The position numbers and the translations under genes are program-made. The notes beneath the pieces are model-generated. The model was given only the letters and a program-made list of their open reading frames with translations. It did not search any database and had not been told where the DNA came from. Below are positions 36,900 through 47,156 of a DNA stretch of 64,000 nt, piece after piece (positions within the stretch are counted from its first letter, which is position 1; the number at the start of each line of letters is the position of its first letter). The DNA is from Oharaeibacter diazotrophicus (GTDB lineage: Bacteria; Pseudomonadota; Alphaproteobacteria; Rhizobiales; Pleomorphomonadaceae): NCBI RefSeq assembly GCF_004362745.1, contig NZ_SNXY01000007.1, forward strand, positions 124,001-188,000. Direction: 5' to 3'.

Positions 36900-37388
36900 T
36901 CAGGCCTCCCCGTGGTCGTGCAGGCCGCAGTCACAGCCGTCGCGGCGGCACATCCGGCAGAAGCGCGCGGCCGGCACCGTCGCCGGCGCGATGCCGCCGA
37001 TGACGCGGTCGACGAGGCCGTCGAGCGCGGCACGTTCCTCGCCGGAGAGCGGTGCCAACACGCGCGCCATCGCGGCGAGGCGGTTCTCCTGCAGTTGCTG
37101 GGCGCGACGGCGGCCCCGGCTGGTGATCTCGACCATCACCTCGCGGCCGACCCGGCGCTGGCGGCGGACCAGCCATTCCTTCTCGAGACGGTCGACGAGG
37201 CGCACCGCCGCGGAATGGGTGAGGCCGACCACCGCCGCGATCTCGCCGATCGACATCGGAGCACCCTCGCGGATGGAGATCAGCGCGGCGATGGCCGACG
37301 GTGCCAGGTCCTCCACCCCCGAGAGCATGGCCTCGGTCACGGCGAGGGCCAGGGCCGCAAGCTTGTTGGCGAGCGACATCTCGTCCAT
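36900..37388 (-). CDS. MarR-family regulator with Cys/His-rich C-terminal tail
   Basis: This 162-residue protein has a MarR winged helix (MSIGEIAAVVGLTHSAAVRLVDRLEKEWLVRRQ, then VEITSRGRRRAQQL) flanked by dimerisation helices. The last 20 residues read FCRMCRRDGCDCGLHDHGEA. This gives a C-x2-C-x4-C-x-C cluster plus two histidines, which could bind a metal or respond to oxidants. The start at ATG 37388 is probable; ATGs at 37427 and 37379 are alternatives. It diverges from lepA, and a palindrome in the shared 213-base interval may be its operator. Confidence 0.83.
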   Translation of the reverse strand: MDEMSLANKLAALALAVTEAMLSGVEDLAPSAIAALISIREGAPMSIGEIAAVVGLTHSAAVRLVDRLEKEWLVRRQRRVGREVMVEITSRGRRRAQQLQENRLAAMARVLAPLSGEERAALDGLVDRVIGGIAPATVPAARFCRMCRRDGCDCGLHDHGEA

Positions 37389-37461
37389 TCTACCGATCGT
37401 CCCCCCAAGATGGCCGACGGCAACCATCCCCGCGTCCGCGTCGGCAGGTGCCGCGCACCAT

Positions 37462-37474
37462 CGTTATCCTAACG
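37462..37474. promoter_or_regulatory. Candidate operator in the marR-lepA interval
   Basis: CGTTA-TCC-TAACG is a perfect inverted repeat, flanked further out by CCGCGC (37451-37456) and GCGCGG (37474-37479). On the minus strand it contains TAGGAT, a possible -10 box for marR, so binding would block transcription. It is the only AT-containing palindrome in the interval. Confidence 0.4.
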
Positions 37475-37601
37475 CGCGGGGATGGGAAGCGCAGAATGGA
37501 TGCAGTGCGGCACGACGTCCGGGCGTCGTGCGGCCCGGCAGACCGACGCGCCGCGGAAGCACCGCTTGGCGCGGGTTTGCGCGGATGCTATGGAGCGGCC
37601 C

Positions 37602-39407
<1,806 letters not shown>

Positions 39408-39439
39408 TCGGCGGGCGGATCTGTCGATTTAGCCGGCTC

Positions 39440-39462
39440 ACGATCGCCTCGCCCGATCGTTT
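39440..39462. terminator. Terminator between lepA and the SorC regulator
   Basis: ACGATCG (39440-39446) and CGATCGT (39454-39460) form a perfect 7-bp stem with loop CCTCGCC, followed by TTT overlapping the arm end. It lies between two convergent genes and may act on both. Confidence 0.6.
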
Positions 39463-39471
39463 CCGTCGCGC

Positions 39472-40473
39472 TCAGGCGGTGCGCGCGATCAGGTCGCGCG
39501 CGGTCGCCTCGTCGGTGACGAGCACGTTGGCGTAGCCGCCGGTCAACATGCCGACGATGGCGGGGCCCTTGTCCGGGCCGCCGCCGACGCAGATCCGCTC
39601 CGGCACGGCCATGAAGTCGGCGAGCGGCATCACCACGTGGCGGCCGTCGAGTTCCGTGACGACCGGCCGGCCGGCGATGTCGAAGAAATGGCCGGCGACG
39701 AAACCCACCGCGCCGAGCTCGGTGTATTCCCGCAGGATCCGGTCGGACATGAAGCCGCTGTGCTCGAGCAGCGTCTCGCTGCCGAGGTGGGTGACGCCGA
39801 ACAGCGTCTTGGTGCAGCTGCGCAACAGCTGGAAGTGCTGGTCGATGATCGGCTCGCGCATCAGGATCGTCTTGACCTCCGCGGTCGAGACGAGACCGGG
39901 GGCGTGCAGGTTGATGCAGCGTGCGCCGAGGCGGATCGCGATGTTCGAGGTGCAGAGTTCCGGCGAGAAGTCGTAGGTGGCGAGCGACGAGCCGGTGATC
40001 TGCGCCACCGAGGCGTTGGCGAGGCTCGCTTGGGTGATCGCCTTCGACAGCGCCATCACAGTTCGGCCCCAGGCGACGCCGAGGACGTCGCCGTCGACGA
40101 CCCGGCGGTCGAGCACCCGGGCGCCGAGCCGGCCGATGCGGTGGTGCAGCGATTCCGCCGTCTCGGCCGCCGGCAGAACGAAGCACTCGCGGATGTCGAA
40201 GCGCTCGGCGACGGCGAGGCCGAGCTCGACCAGTTCGAGCCGGCCGGCGTCGACCGTGATGGTGACGACGCCTTCCTCGCGCGCCTTCTGCAACAGGTTG
40301 AACACCGAGGCGCGGGAGATGCCGAGGCGGGCGGCGATTTCGTCCTGCTTCAGGCCCTCCTCGAAGTAGAGCCACGCGGCCGCCAGCACCGGATCCATCG
40401 CCAGCTGCGCCGACGAACCGACGCTGCGCTTCACGCCCCCGGCCGCCGCGGCCGCCGCCCCGTCCCGTCTCAC
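39472..40473 (-). CDS. SorC/DeoR-type sugar-binding transcriptional regulator
   Basis: This 333-residue regulator has an N-terminal HTH (LAAAWLYFEEGLKQDEIAARLGISRASVFNLLQKAREEGVV) and a sugar-phosphate-binding SorC domain (VLGVAWGRTVMALSKAI, GSSLATYDFSPE, CVGGGPDKGPAIVGMLTGGYANVLVTDEATA). The group includes EryD, the erythritol-operon repressor. The GTG at 40473 has GGGAG eight bases upstream and is the likely start; a longer frame upstream has no such site. It diverges from the egsA-led block and probably controls it. Confidence 0.85.
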   Translation of the reverse strand: MRRDGAAAAAAGGVKRSVGSSAQLAMDPVLAAAWLYFEEGLKQDEIAARLGISRASVFNLLQKAREEGVVTITVDAGRLELVELGLAVAERFDIRECFVLPAAETAESLHHRIGRLGARVLDRRVVDGDVLGVAWGRTVMALSKAITQASLANASVAQITGSSLATYDFSPELCTSNIAIRLGARCINLHAPGLVSTAEVKTILMREPIIDQHFQLLRSCTKTLFGVTHLGSETLLEHSGFMSDRILREYTELGAVGFVAGHFFDIAGRPVVTELDGRHVVMPLADFMAVPERICVGGGPDKGPAIVGMLTGGYANVLVTDEATARDLIARTA

Positions 40474-40553
40474 GTGCCCGTCTCCCGGCCGCGCCGCGCC
40501 GGTCGCGGCGGCAGATGCCGATCGTTCTAGCGGAATTCGGCGGCGCTGTCCGC

Positions 40554-40607
40554 GGTCAAACGTGGCATATGCCATCAGGGATGAAAAACGCCATTGACAT
40601 AGGTCAA
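40554..40607. promoter_or_regulatory. Operator/promoter region between sorC-type regulator and egsA
   Basis: Two palindromes lie in the 204-base divergent interval: TGGCATATGCCA at 40563-40574 and TTGAC-ATAG-GTCAA at 40594-40607. A further GTCAA half-site lies at 40555-40559. TTGACA at 40594-40599 is also a consensus -35 element for the plus strand, with an imperfect GAAATC 17 bases on. A repressor bound to the second palindrome would cover that -35 box. Confidence 0.5.
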
Positions 40608-40677
40608 CGGCTCGTGGAAATCTCCATCCAACGAAGACGCGGCGCCACGGCGGCCGCGCGGAGGAGACCCAGGGACC

Positions 40678-42021
40678 ATGGACGACCTACGAACCGCGAG
40701 CGTGCCGCTCGCCGGCAGCCCGTGGACGCGGCTGATCGACGACGTCTCGGCCGGGCGCTGGATCAGCCCGGACACCGGCCGGCCGGCCCGTGTGCCGTTC
40801 GAGACGGTGGTGATCGCCGACAGCCTGTCCGGCCGCGAGGCCGACCTCGTCCGCGCGGTGGCACCGGCCACGCGCTACGCCGTCGTCTCCGACGAGAACA
40901 CCCGCGAGGTCGCCGGCCGCGCGGTGGCCGCCGCGCTCGGCGGCGCCGCCGACGAGATCGTGCTCGACCATCCCCACGCCGACGAGGAGACGGTGCGGCG
41001 GCTGCGCGAGGCGACGCGCCACGCCGAGGTGCTGGTCGCCGTCGGCTCCGGCACCGTCAACGACCTCTGCAAATACGCCACCGCCGGCGACGGCCGCTCC
41101 TATTGCGTGTTCGGCACGGCGCCGTCGATGAACGGCTACACCTCGACCACCGCCTCGATCACGCTCGACAGCGGCCTCAAGACGACCCAGCCGGCCCACG
41201 CCGCCCGCGGCGTCTTCCTCGACCTTTCCGTCAATGCGGCGGCGCCCGGCTATCTCGTCGCCGCCGGCCTCGGCGACAGCCTCTGCCGCTCGACCGCCCA
41301 GGTCGACTGGCTGTTCTCGCACCGCCTGCTCGGCACCGCCTACTTCACCGCGCCCTACGTGCTCCAGGCCGACGACGAGGCCGCGGTGCTCGCCCGTTCC
41401 GCGGCGCTCGCCACCGGCGACCGCGAGGCGGTCGGCTACCTGCACCGCTGGCTGGCGCTGACCGGTTTCGGCATCTCGGTCGCCGGCATGAGCCATCCCG
41501 GCTCGATGGGCGAGCACCAGATCTCGCACTGGATCGACAGCTTCGCCGGCGAAAGACATCCCGGCACCGTCCACGGCCAGCAGGTCGGCGTCACCTCGGT
41601 GACGATGGCGCGGCTGCAGGCGCGGATCCTCGCGTCGGAGACCGCGCCGCGGATCGGGCCGATCCGGGTCGACGAGGACGGCATCCGGCGGCGCTATCCG
41701 GCCGCCGCGGTCGACGACTGCCTGAAGGCGGCCGGCCGCAAGGCGCTCGACGCCGAGGCCGCCGCCGCCTTCAACGACCGCCTCGCCGCGCTGTGGCCGA
41801 GCCTGCGGGCCGAGCTCCTCGCCGTGGCGGTGCCCGCCGACGAGATCGCCGCCCACATCCGCGCCGCCGGCGGCGGCGCCACCGCCGCGGAGATCGGCAT
41901 GGACCGCGACCTCTACCGCGAGGCGGTGCGCCATTCCGCCGAGATGCGCGACCGCTTCTCCATGCTCGACCTCGCGGCCGGCATGGGCATCCTCGACGAC
42001 TTCATCGCGGAGTGCTGCTGA
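40678..42021 (+). CDS. sn-glycerol-1-phosphate dehydrogenase-like enzyme (EgsA/AraM family)
   Basis: EgsA/AraM enzymes reduce dihydroxyacetone phosphate to sn-glycerol-1-phosphate using NAD(P)H and a Ni/Zn ion. The 447-residue protein has the nucleotide-binding GSGTVNDLCKYAT and FGTAPSMNGYTS. It also has GLGDSLCRSTAQVDW, with the metal-binding Asp, and SHPGSMGEHQISHWID plus GTVHGQQVGV, with the metal histidines. A ~90-residue C-terminal helical part is typical of the bacterial AraM group. It opens the block controlled by the SorC-type regulator, and its stop overlaps the start of the HAD gene (TGATG). The true substrate could be another phospho-ketose. Confidence 0.82.
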   Translation: MDDLRTASVPLAGSPWTRLIDDVSAGRWISPDTGRPARVPFETVVIADSLSGREADLVRAVAPATRYAVVSDENTREVAGRAVAAALGGAADEIVLDHPHADEETVRRLREATRHAEVLVAVGSGTVNDLCKYATAGDGRSYCVFGTAPSMNGYTSTTASITLDSGLKTTQPAHAARGVFLDLSVNAAAPGYLVAAGLGDSLCRSTAQVDWLFSHRLLGTAYFTAPYVLQADDEAAVLARSAALATGDREAVGYLHRWLALTGFGISVAGMSHPGSMGEHQISHWIDSFAGERHPGTVHGQQVGVTSVTMARLQARILASETAPRIGPIRVDEDGIRRRYPAAAVDDCLKAAGRKALDAEAAAAFNDRLAALWPSLRAELLAVAVPADEIAAHIRAAGGGATAAEIGMDRDLYREAVRHSAEMRDRFSMLDLAAGMGILDDFIAECC

Positions 42022-42857
42022 TGCTGCCGCTCGACCAGCTGCCCGAGGCGGCGCTCGCCGGAACCGTCGCGGTGTTCACCGACATCGACGACACCCTCAC
42101 CACCGACGGCCGCCTGCCGGCCGACGCCTACGCCGCGCTGGAGCGGCTCGCCGAGGCCGGCCTCGCCGTGGTGCCGATCACCGGCCGGCCCGCCGGCTGG
42201 TGCGACATGATCGCCCGGTTCTGGCCGGTCGAGGGCGTGGTCGGCGAGAACGGCGCCTTCTACTTCGCCTACCGCCACGCCGAGAAGCGGATGCTGCAGC
42301 GCTTCTTCACGCCGGAGGAGGAGCGCCGGGCCAACCGCGTCCGCCTCTCCGTGCTGCGCGAGCGCATCCTCGCCGAGGTGCCGGGCGCAGGCATCGCCTC
42401 GGACCAGCTCTACCGCGAGGCCGATCTCGCCATCGACGTCTGCGAGGACGTGCCGCCGCTGCCGAAGGAGCAGGTCGACCGCATCCTCGCGATGTTCGCC
42501 GAGGCCGGCGCCGTCGCCAAGCTGTCGTCGATCCACGTCAACGGCTGGTTCGGCAGCTACGACAAGCTGTCGATGGCGCGGCTGTTCTCGGCCGACGTGC
42601 TCGGTCTCGACCTCGACGCCGACCGCGAGCGCGTCGTCTTCGTCGGCGACAGCCCGAACGACGGCCCGATGTTCGGCTTCTTCCCGATGAGCTGCGGCGT
42701 CGCCAACGTGCTCGACTTCGACCGCGCGGCGCTGGTGCCGCCGGCTTACGTGGCCAGCCGGCGCGGCGGGGCCGGCTTCGTCGAGGTCGCCGACCGCATC
42801 CTCGCCGCCCGCGGACTGCCGCCCGTCGCCGCGACGGAGGTGCGCCGCCATGGATGA
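42021..42857 (+). CDS. HAD-family (IIB) sugar/polyol phosphatase
   Basis: This 278-residue HAD hydrolase has the nucleophile motif FTDIDDTLTTDG (D21, D23), motif II in PITGRP, and motif IV in FVGDSPNDGPMFGFF. A cap domain of the Cof/MPGP type lies between motifs II and III. It presumably removes phosphate from a polyol or sugar phosphate made or imported in this pathway. It shares one base with egsA and overlaps glpD by eight bases, so the three are translationally coupled. Confidence 0.85.
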   Translation: MLPLDQLPEAALAGTVAVFTDIDDTLTTDGRLPADAYAALERLAEAGLAVVPITGRPAGWCDMIARFWPVEGVVGENGAFYFAYRHAEKRMLQRFFTPEEERRANRVRLSVLRERILAEVPGAGIASDQLYREADLAIDVCEDVPPLPKEQVDRILAMFAEAGAVAKLSSIHVNGWFGSYDKLSMARLFSADVLGLDLDADRERVVFVGDSPNDGPMFGFFPMSCGVANVLDFDRAALVPPAYVASRRGGAGFVEVADRILAARGLPPVAATEVRRHG

Positions 42858-44373
42858 CGTCGTCGACCTCGCCATCGTCGGCGGCGGCATCAACGGCTGC
42901 GGCATCGCCCGCGACGCCGCCGGCCGCGGCCTAAAGGTCCATCTCGTCGAGCGCGGCGACATCGGTGCCGCCACCTCGTCGGCTTCGACCAAGCTGCTGC
43001 ACGGCGGCCTGCGCTATCTCGAGCACTACGAGTTCCGCCTCGTCCGCGAAGCGCTCGAGGAGCGCGAGCGGCTGTGGGGCATCGCCCCGCACATCGTGCG
43101 CCCGTTGCGCTTCGTGCTGCCGCACGTCGCCGGCATGCGGCCGCGCTGGATGCTGCGCACCGGCCTCTTCCTCTACGACCACATCGGTGGCCGCGAGGTG
43201 CTGCCGGGCACGCGCTCGCTCGATCTTTCCCGCGACCCGATCGGCGCGCCGCTGCGCGAGGGCATCCGGAGCGGCTGGGAATATTCGGACTGCTGGGTCG
43301 AGGACAACCGCCTGGTCGTCCTCAACGCCCGCGACGCCGTCCGCCACGGCGCGACGATCCGGCCGTGGACCGCCTGCACCGCCGCCCGCGTCGAGGACGG
43401 GCTCTGGGTGCTGACCACCGAGGATCGCGACGGCGGCCGGCGCACGGTCGTGCGGGCGCGGGTGCTGGTCAACGCCGCGGGGCCGTGGGCGGGCGACGTC
43501 GCCGCGCGCGTCGTCGGCCGCCCGGCGGCCGGCAAGGTGCGGATGGTGCAGGGCTCGCACCTCGTCACCCGCAAGCTCTACGACCACGACCGCTGCTTCA
43601 TCTTCCAGAACCCGGACGGCCGGATCATCTTCACGATCCCCTACGAGCGCGACTTCACGCTCGTCGGCACCACCGACCGCGACTACGACGGCGACCTCGG
43701 CGCGGTGCGGATCTCGGAGGGCGAGACCGACTATCTGCTGAAGGCGGCGTCGGCCTATTTCCGCACGCCGGTCGGCCGCGGCGACGTGGTGTGGAGCTAT
43801 TCCGGCGTCCGTCCGCTCTACGACGACGGCAAGGGCGCCGCCCAGAAGGCGACGCGCGACTACGTGCTCGAGACCGACGACGGCGCCGGTGCGCCGATGC
43901 TGTCGATCTTCGGCGGCAAGATCACCACCTACCGCCGCCTCGCCGAGGCGGCGATGGAGAAGATCGCGGCGATGCTGCCGGCCGCGACCGCCGGCGCCGT
44001 TCGCGCGAAGGCGGGCTGGACCGGCCGGGCCGCGCTGCCGGGCGGCGACTTCCCGAAGGAGGAATTCGGGCGTCGCGTCACCGCGCTGAAATCGGCCTAT
44101 CCGTTCCTCGCCGCCGATCAGGCGGAGCGGCTGACCCGCTGCTACGGCACCGAGGCGCCGCGCGTGCTCGGCGACGCCCGCAAGGCCGCCGACCTCGGCC
44201 GCGCGTTCGGCGCAGGGCTCACCGAGGCGGAGGTGGAGTGGATGCGGCGCGAGGAATGGGCGCGCGACGCGGAGACGATACTCTGGCGGCGGACCAAGCT
44301 GGGCCTCCGGCTCGGCCGCGACCAGATCGAGGACCTCGGGCGGCGGATGGGAGAGATCGGCCGCGCGGCGTGA
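42850..44373 (+). CDS. glpD: GlpD-like FAD-dependent glycerol-3-phosphate (polyol-phosphate) dehydrogenase
   Basis: The 507-residue flavoprotein begins VVDLAIVGGGINGCGIARDAAGRG (FAD-binding) and continues STKLLHGGLRYLEHYEFRLV, GRIIFTIPYERDFTLVGTTD and SYSGVRPLYDD. The helical cap LTRCYGTEAPRVL completes the aerobic GlpD architecture. It is membrane-peripheral and passes electrons to ubiquinone. The same fold includes EryB, which oxidises erythritol-4-phosphate, so glycerol-3-phosphate is not guaranteed as substrate. No glpK, glpF or glpR is nearby; instead it lies in the egsA/HAD/kinase block. Confidence 0.88.
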   Translation: MDDVVDLAIVGGGINGCGIARDAAGRGLKVHLVERGDIGAATSSASTKLLHGGLRYLEHYEFRLVREALEERERLWGIAPHIVRPLRFVLPHVAGMRPRWMLRTGLFLYDHIGGREVLPGTRSLDLSRDPIGAPLREGIRSGWEYSDCWVEDNRLVVLNARDAVRHGATIRPWTACTAARVEDGLWVLTTEDRDGGRRTVVRARVLVNAAGPWAGDVAARVVGRPAAGKVRMVQGSHLVTRKLYDHDRCFIFQNPDGRIIFTIPYERDFTLVGTTDRDYDGDLGAVRISEGETDYLLKAASAYFRTPVGRGDVVWSYSGVRPLYDDGKGAAQKATRDYVLETDDGAGAPMLSIFGGKITTYRRLAEAAMEKIAAMLPAATAGAVRAKAGWTGRAALPGGDFPKEEFGRRVTALKSAYPFLAADQAERLTRCYGTEAPRVLGDARKAADLGRAFGAGLTEAEVEWMRREEWARDAETILWRRTKLGLRLGRDQIEDLGRRMGEIGRAA

Positions 44374-44488
44374 GGACGGACGGGACGATCGCCTCGGAGG
44401 TGGCGGGCGTGCCGGACGGATCGAGAGGACCTGACGAGACGAGGACCGGACGGAAGCCGGGAGGGGCTTTCCGAGGGAGGGAGGAGGC

Positions 44489-45964
44489 ATGTACGTCGGC
44501 ATCGACCTTGGCACCTCGGGCGTCAAGGCCGTGGTGATCGACGACGACCAGCGGGTCGTCGCCGAGAAGTCGTCGCGACCGCTCGAGGTGTCGCGACCGC
44601 ACCGCGGCTGGTCCGAGCAGGACCCGGACACGTGGTGGGACGCCGTCGCGGAGGCGATGGACGGCCTGAAGGCGGACGCTCCGGCGGCGCTCGCCGCGGT
44701 GCGCGGCATCGGCCTCTCCGGCCAGATGTACGGCGCGACGCTGCTCGACCGCGCCGACCGGCCGATCCGGCCAGCGATCCTGTGGAACGACACCCGCACC
44801 GCCCGCGAGTGCCGGATCCTCGAGGAGCGGGCGCCCGACGTGGTGTCGATCGCCGGGCGGCGGCCGACGCCCGGCACCACCGCCACCAAGCTGATGTGGC
44901 TGAAGGACGCCGAGCCCGACGCCTTCGACCGCGTCGAGACGGTGCTGCTGCCCAAGGACTACGTCCGGCTGAAACTCACCGGCGACAAGGCCTCGGACAA
45001 GGCCGACAGCTCGGGCACGCTGTGGATGGACGTCGCCGCGCGCGACTGGTCCGACCGTCTGCTCGCGGCGAGCGGCATGGAACGGCGGCAGATGCCGGCG
45101 CTCTACGAGGGCACCGAAGCGACCGGGCGACTCCGCCCGGCGCTCGCCGAACGCTGGGGCATGGCGGTGCCGCCGGTGGTGGCCGCCGGCGGCGGCGACA
45201 ACGCCTGCGGCGCCTGCGGCACCGGCCTCGTCCGGCCCGGCGACGGCACGGTCTCGCTCGGCACCTCGGGGGTGCTGTTCGTCGCCACCGACGCGGCGCG
45301 GCCGAGCCCGGACCACGCGATCGAGACGCTGTGCCACGCGGTGCCGGACGTCTGGCACCACATGTCGGTGGTGCTGTCGGCGACGGCGTCGCTGAACTGG
45401 CTGGCCAAGCTGCTGCGCCGGCCGGCGGCGGACCTGATCCGCGCCCTCGGCCCGGCGCCGCGGCCGGCGACGGCGCTCCTGTTCCTGCCGTTCCTCGACG
45501 GCTGCTGGTCGCCGCAGGCCGACGCCGACGTGCGCGGCGCCTTCGTCGGGCTGTCGCACGGCACCGGCGAGGAGGAGATGACCGCGGCGGTGCTGCAGGG
45601 CGTGGTGTTCTCGTTCCTCGAGGCCGCCGACGCCTTCCGCGCCAACGGCCTCGGCTTCGACCGCCTGCTCGGCATCGGCGGCGGCTCGCGGTCGGATCTC
45701 TGGCTGTCGATGGTGGCGACGGCGCTGGGCGTCACCGTGGCGGTGCCGACGGCGAGCGAACTCGGCGCCGCCTTCGGGGCGGCCCGGCTCGGCCTGATCG
45801 CGGCCACCGGCGCGCCGCCGCTCGACGTGCTGACGCAGCCGGCGATCGCCCGCGAGGTGGCGCCGACCGCGGCCCACGCCGCGGGCTACCGCGCCGCCTT
45901 CGAGGCCTGGCACGCCCTCTACGCCCCGGTGCGGGCGGCTTCGGCCGCACTGGCGCGGACCTGA
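44489..45964 (+). CDS. xylB: Xylulokinase (FGGY family)
   Basis: The 491-residue kinase phosphorylates D-xylulose or a close ketose. It has YVGIDLGTSGVKAVVID at the N-terminus, GLSGQMYGATLLD, RPAILWNDTRTA, VLLPKDYVRLKLTG, the SSGTLWMDVAARDW signature of xylulokinases, and the C-terminal FGGY region GIGGGSRSDLWLSM. GGGAGG lies just before the ATG. A hairpin follows the stop codon, after which the ABC transporter genes begin. Confidence 0.87.
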   Translation: MYVGIDLGTSGVKAVVIDDDQRVVAEKSSRPLEVSRPHRGWSEQDPDTWWDAVAEAMDGLKADAPAALAAVRGIGLSGQMYGATLLDRADRPIRPAILWNDTRTARECRILEERAPDVVSIAGRRPTPGTTATKLMWLKDAEPDAFDRVETVLLPKDYVRLKLTGDKASDKADSSGTLWMDVAARDWSDRLLAASGMERRQMPALYEGTEATGRLRPALAERWGMAVPPVVAAGGGDNACGACGTGLVRPGDGTVSLGTSGVLFVATDAARPSPDHAIETLCHAVPDVWHHMSVVLSATASLNWLAKLLRRPAADLIRALGPAPRPATALLFLPFLDGCWSPQADADVRGAFVGLSHGTGEEEMTAAVLQGVVFSFLEAADAFRANGLGFDRLLGIGGGSRSDLWLSMVATALGVTVAVPTASELGAAFGAARLGLIAATGAPPLDVLTQPAIAREVAPTAAHAAGYRAAFEAWHALYAPVRAASAALART

Positions 45965-45975
45965 ACCGAAGAAGA

Positions 45976-45996
45976 CGGCCCGCACGGTGCGGGCCG
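45976..45996 (+). terminator. Hairpin between xylB and the ABC transporter
   Basis: CGGCCCGCA and TGCGGGCCG form a 9-bp perfect stem around a CGG loop, 11 bases after the xylB stop. It may terminate or merely stabilise the upstream transcript. Confidence 0.55.
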
Positions 45997-46086
45997 ACCG
46001 AAATGGGCGGAAAGCCCGGCCGGCGCGCTTGGAGCGGGTGCGCCGGACCCCTCTTCGCGTCGCTTCTTTCCCGGGAGGAAACCCAA

Positions 46087-47088
46087 ATGGACGAGATCGA
46101 GACCAAGGGCCTGTCGCGTCGCCTGTTCCTCGGCGCCTCCGCCGCCATGCTGGCCGCGCAATACGTGTCGGTGCGCCCGGCCAAGGCGGCCGATTACAAG
46201 TTCGCCGCCGCGCTCGGCTGGACCACCTACGACAGCGGCCGCCACCTGCAGGACGGCTTCACCAACGCGGTCAAGGACCTCGGCGGGTCGCTGACCACCA
46301 CCGACGCCGGCTTCGACGCCAAGAAGCAGTCGGACCAGATCGACAGCCTCGTCGCCACCAAGCCGGACGCGCTGTTCGTGACGCCGGCCGACGCCGTCGC
46401 GATCGCGCCGGCGGTGCAGCGCGCGCTCGCGGCCGGCATCCCGGTGTTCGCCGCCGACAGCATGGTGCCGGGCGTCGCCGTCAACACGACCGCGATGTCG
46501 AACAACTTCGGCATGGGCTTCTACACCGCCGACTTCATCGCCAAGCAGCTCGGCGGCAAGGGCCGGATCGCCCGCGTGCTGCTGCCGCAGAACGAGAGCT
46601 GGGACCAGCGCACGCTCGGCTGCGAATGGGCGCTGCGCCGCCACCCGGACATCAAGGTCGTCACCGACTGGGCCTTCGCGCTCGCCGGCAACGTGACGCC
46701 GCGCCAAGCGGTCGACAACATCCTGACCGCCAACCCGGATCTCGACGCGGTGTGGTGCGCCTGGGACGGCGCGGCGGTGGAGGGCACGCTCGCGGCCCGC
46801 GCCGCCGACCGGCCGAACCTGATCCTGACCGGCATCGACGGCGGCTCGCAGGCGTTCCAGTACATCGCCGGCGGCACCCAGCTGAAGCTGTCGATGGCGC
46901 AGACCTTCTACGAGATGGCCTATCTCGACGTGCTCTACGCCCACGAGCACCTCGCCGGCCGCAAGACCCCGCGCACGGTGATCACCCCGACCTACGCGGT
47001 GACGCAGGAGATGCTGGCGAACGGCATCCCCGACGACTTCGACGTGCCCGGCCGCGGCGAGGAGCTCGGCTGGAGCCGCGCGGTCTGA
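46087..47088 (+). CDS. Sugar ABC transporter substrate-binding protein (RbsB-like, Tat signal)
   Basis: This 333-residue periplasmic protein belongs to the type I binding-protein family for sugars (Peripla_BP_4). Signatures are DSLVATKPDALFVTPADAVAIAPAVQRALAAGIPVFAAD and LDAVWCAWDGAAVEGTLAA. The signal SRRLFLGASAAML fits the Tat pattern S-R-R-x-F-L, so it is probably exported folded. The ATG follows GGGAGGAAACCCAA. The bound sugar or polyol is not evident; neighbours suggest a pentose or short polyol. Confidence 0.9.
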   Translation: MDEIETKGLSRRLFLGASAAMLAAQYVSVRPAKAADYKFAAALGWTTYDSGRHLQDGFTNAVKDLGGSLTTTDAGFDAKKQSDQIDSLVATKPDALFVTPADAVAIAPAVQRALAAGIPVFAADSMVPGVAVNTTAMSNNFGMGFYTADFIAKQLGGKGRIARVLLPQNESWDQRTLGCEWALRRHPDIKVVTDWAFALAGNVTPRQAVDNILTANPDLDAVWCAWDGAAVEGTLAARAADRPNLILTGIDGGSQAFQYIAGGTQLKLSMAQTFYEMAYLDVLYAHEHLAGRKTPRTVITPTYAVTQEMLANGIPDDFDVPGRGEELGWSRAV

Positions 47089-47100
47089 CGTCCACGCTCG

Positions 47101-47126
47101 CCGGCCCGGGGGCGTCCCCGGGCCGG
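47101..47126 (+). terminator. Attenuating hairpin between binding-protein and ATPase genes
   Basis: CCGGCCCGGGG and CCCCGGGCCGG form a perfect 11-bp stem with a GCGT loop. Hairpins here commonly reduce downstream transcription so that the binding protein is made in excess over the membrane components. Confidence 0.65.
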
Positions 47127-47156
47127 TCCCGTCCTTCCGCATCGAGGTGGTGGCCC

